The position numbers and the translations under genes were made by a program. DNA of 5,361 nucleotides. Source: Candidatus Bathyarchaeota archaeon. Lineage in GTDB: Archaea > Thermoproteota > Bathyarchaeia > TCS64. Position 1 is the stretch's first letter, and every line of letters begins with the position of its first letter. Under the pieces are notes generated by a model. The model saw only the letters and a program-made list of their open reading frames with translations, was not told where the DNA came from and did no database searches. The DNA lies in assembly GCA_030602935.1 (NCBI GenBank), contig JAUVYU010000073.1, positions 1 to 5,361 of the forward strand, in the 5' to 3' direction. Of the stretch, positions 4,551 to 5,361 are shown one piece after another.

Positions 4551-5361
4551 TCAGCCTACATACCAGTTATCTGGGATATCCAGTTTTAAGAGCTCGGCTT
4601 TTGCTTTTTCCAGCTGATCTGGCCTAGCCGGGGTCTGTGGCCCTCGCACTCTCAAGTCCACTTCGGCTCCCCTAAGCTTCCAGATAGCCTTGTGGTATCC
4701 CGCAAAGCAAGTACCCACGAAGTTCGCGTTGATTATCTCGAACATTCTCATGATCATTTCGTGGTAATACATAGTTTTCTCAGCGTCACCTCGCTCGAAG
4801 GAGTTTTTTAACCCTAACATCAGGTGAGGGAACGACTGGAACTGAGCGATAAGGGCTCCATGTGCCCCATGGCTGAGGAAAGAGAGGTATACAGCAGGAT
4901 TTCCTATAAAAATCGAGATCTTTTTCCTGCATCTGTAGATTATCTTTGCGAACCTGTCGTTGTTAAAGTCGTCCTCTTTGTATGAGACGATGTTATCGAA
5001 ATTGTCCGCGAGTCTCTCGATAACCCCCGGAGACATGGTACGGCCAAGTCCAGGGTTATTGTACATCAGGATCGGGATATCTACCTTCGAGGCGATCATT
5101 TCGAAATAATGGTATGTTTCGTCATCTGTGGTTTTGAAGAGAAGGGGGTGGCTGAGCATAACACCGTCGCATCCAACGTCTTTCGCCTGCTGTGTGAACA
5201 TCAGAGACTCCTTTGTGCTAATCGCACCGGTTCCCGCCAAGACGGGTACTCTTCCATTTGTCTGGTCAAGCACGATCTCCCAGATCTGCCGTCTTTCCTC
5301 GTGCAGAAGGTGAGGAAACTCGCCCGTCGCTCCCGTGGGAACTAGCGCATCGACCCCGTCG
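4551..5361 (-). CDS. DapA/NanA-family class I (Schiff-base) aldolase, 5' end beyond window
   Basis: The frame is open from the window edge to the stop, followed by a second in-frame TGA. It shows 269 residues of a pyruvate-type TIM-barrel aldolase/dehydratase usually about 290-300 long; only some 30 N-terminal residues are missing. A GTG at 5273 is internal, because conserved sequence continues upstream of it (GVDALVPTGATGEFPHL). Visible-residue numbering: GATGE motif at 10-14, YNNPG with catalytic Tyr100, and YKEDD with the Schiff-base Lys128, the 28-residue Tyr-Lys spacing of Escherichia coli DapA (Tyr133/Lys161). Ala11 stands where DapA has Thr44, Leu74 where it has Tyr107, and Leu105 where it has Arg138. 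This argues against lysine biosynthesis and for another 2-keto acid substrate. Base composition is far lower in GC than the neighbours, which suggests horizontal gain. Family firm, substrate unknown. Confidence 0.9.
   Translation of the reverse strand, partial: DGVDALVPTGATGEFPHLLHEERRQIWEIVLDQTNGRVPVLAGTGAISTKESLMFTQQAKDVGCDGVMLSHPLLFKTTDDETYHYFEMIASKVDIPILMYNNPGLGRTMSPGVIERLADNFDNIVSYKEDDFNNDRFAKIIYRCRKKISIFIGNPAVYLSFLSHGAHGALIAQFQSFPHLMLGLKNSFERGDAEKTMYYHEMIMRMFEIINANFVGTCFAGYHKAIWKLRGAEVDLRVRGPQTPARPDQLEKAKAELLKLDIPDNWYVG

Noticed and set aside
4551..5273. Aldolase starting at the GTG at 5273
   Set aside because: Conserved family sequence including the GATGE motif is in frame upstream of that GTG up to the window edge, so the true start lies outside the window.
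5109..5345. Plus-strand frames opposite the aldolase
   Set aside because: The minus strand carries the conserved aldolase motifs across the whole interval, so these are shadows.

Overview
The window looks like chromosomal DNA from a high-GC archaeon. It carries a geranylgeranyl-reductase-family flavoprotein (archaeal lipid metabolism), a long archaeal-type FKBP, a one-domain ArsR-like winged-helix protein, and several genes with a TATA-like box A about 28-30 bases before the start codon and no Shine-Dalgarno, which is the archaeal leaderless arrangement. The winged-helix and FKBP sequences recall the TACK archaea, perhaps Bathyarchaeia. That placement is from memory of the families and is only tentative.

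Layout: 1-1763 (minus strand) is a two-gene operon, a lysine-tailed FKBP prolyl isomerase followed after 10 bases by a TTG-started reductase cut by the window edge. 1952-2254 (plus) is a 100-residue winged-helix regulator. It converges, with 3 bases between stops, on 2258-2668 (minus), a membrane-anchored single-domain rhodanese. Divergent from that are 2762-3157 (plus), a four-helix membrane protein resembling DUF420/CtaM, and 3208-3672 (plus), a secreted, C-terminally anchored protein with a superoxide-reductase-like Cys/His pattern. 3775-3879 (minus) is a 34-residue single-helix membrane protein with its own box A and ribosome binding site. 4137-4424 (plus) is a small ferredoxin-fold protein resembling DUF3303. 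4551-5361 (minus) is most of a class I aldolase of the DapA/NanA family, in clearly lower-GC DNA and cut at its 5' end by the window edge.

The genes from about 2258 to 3879 are mostly envelope proteins: an outward-facing rhodanese, a possible oxidase-assembly-type membrane protein, a surface metal-site protein and a micro-membrane protein. They could form a surface redox or sulfur-handling module, with the adjacent regulator as a candidate controller, but this rests on proximity only. The most notable items are the histone-H1-like tail on the FKBP, the anchored superoxide-reductase-like protein lacking an obvious N-terminal His ligand, the overlooked 34-residue gene, and the aldolase whose lysine-pathway residues are replaced. 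No RNA gene, CRISPR array or insertion sequence was seen.
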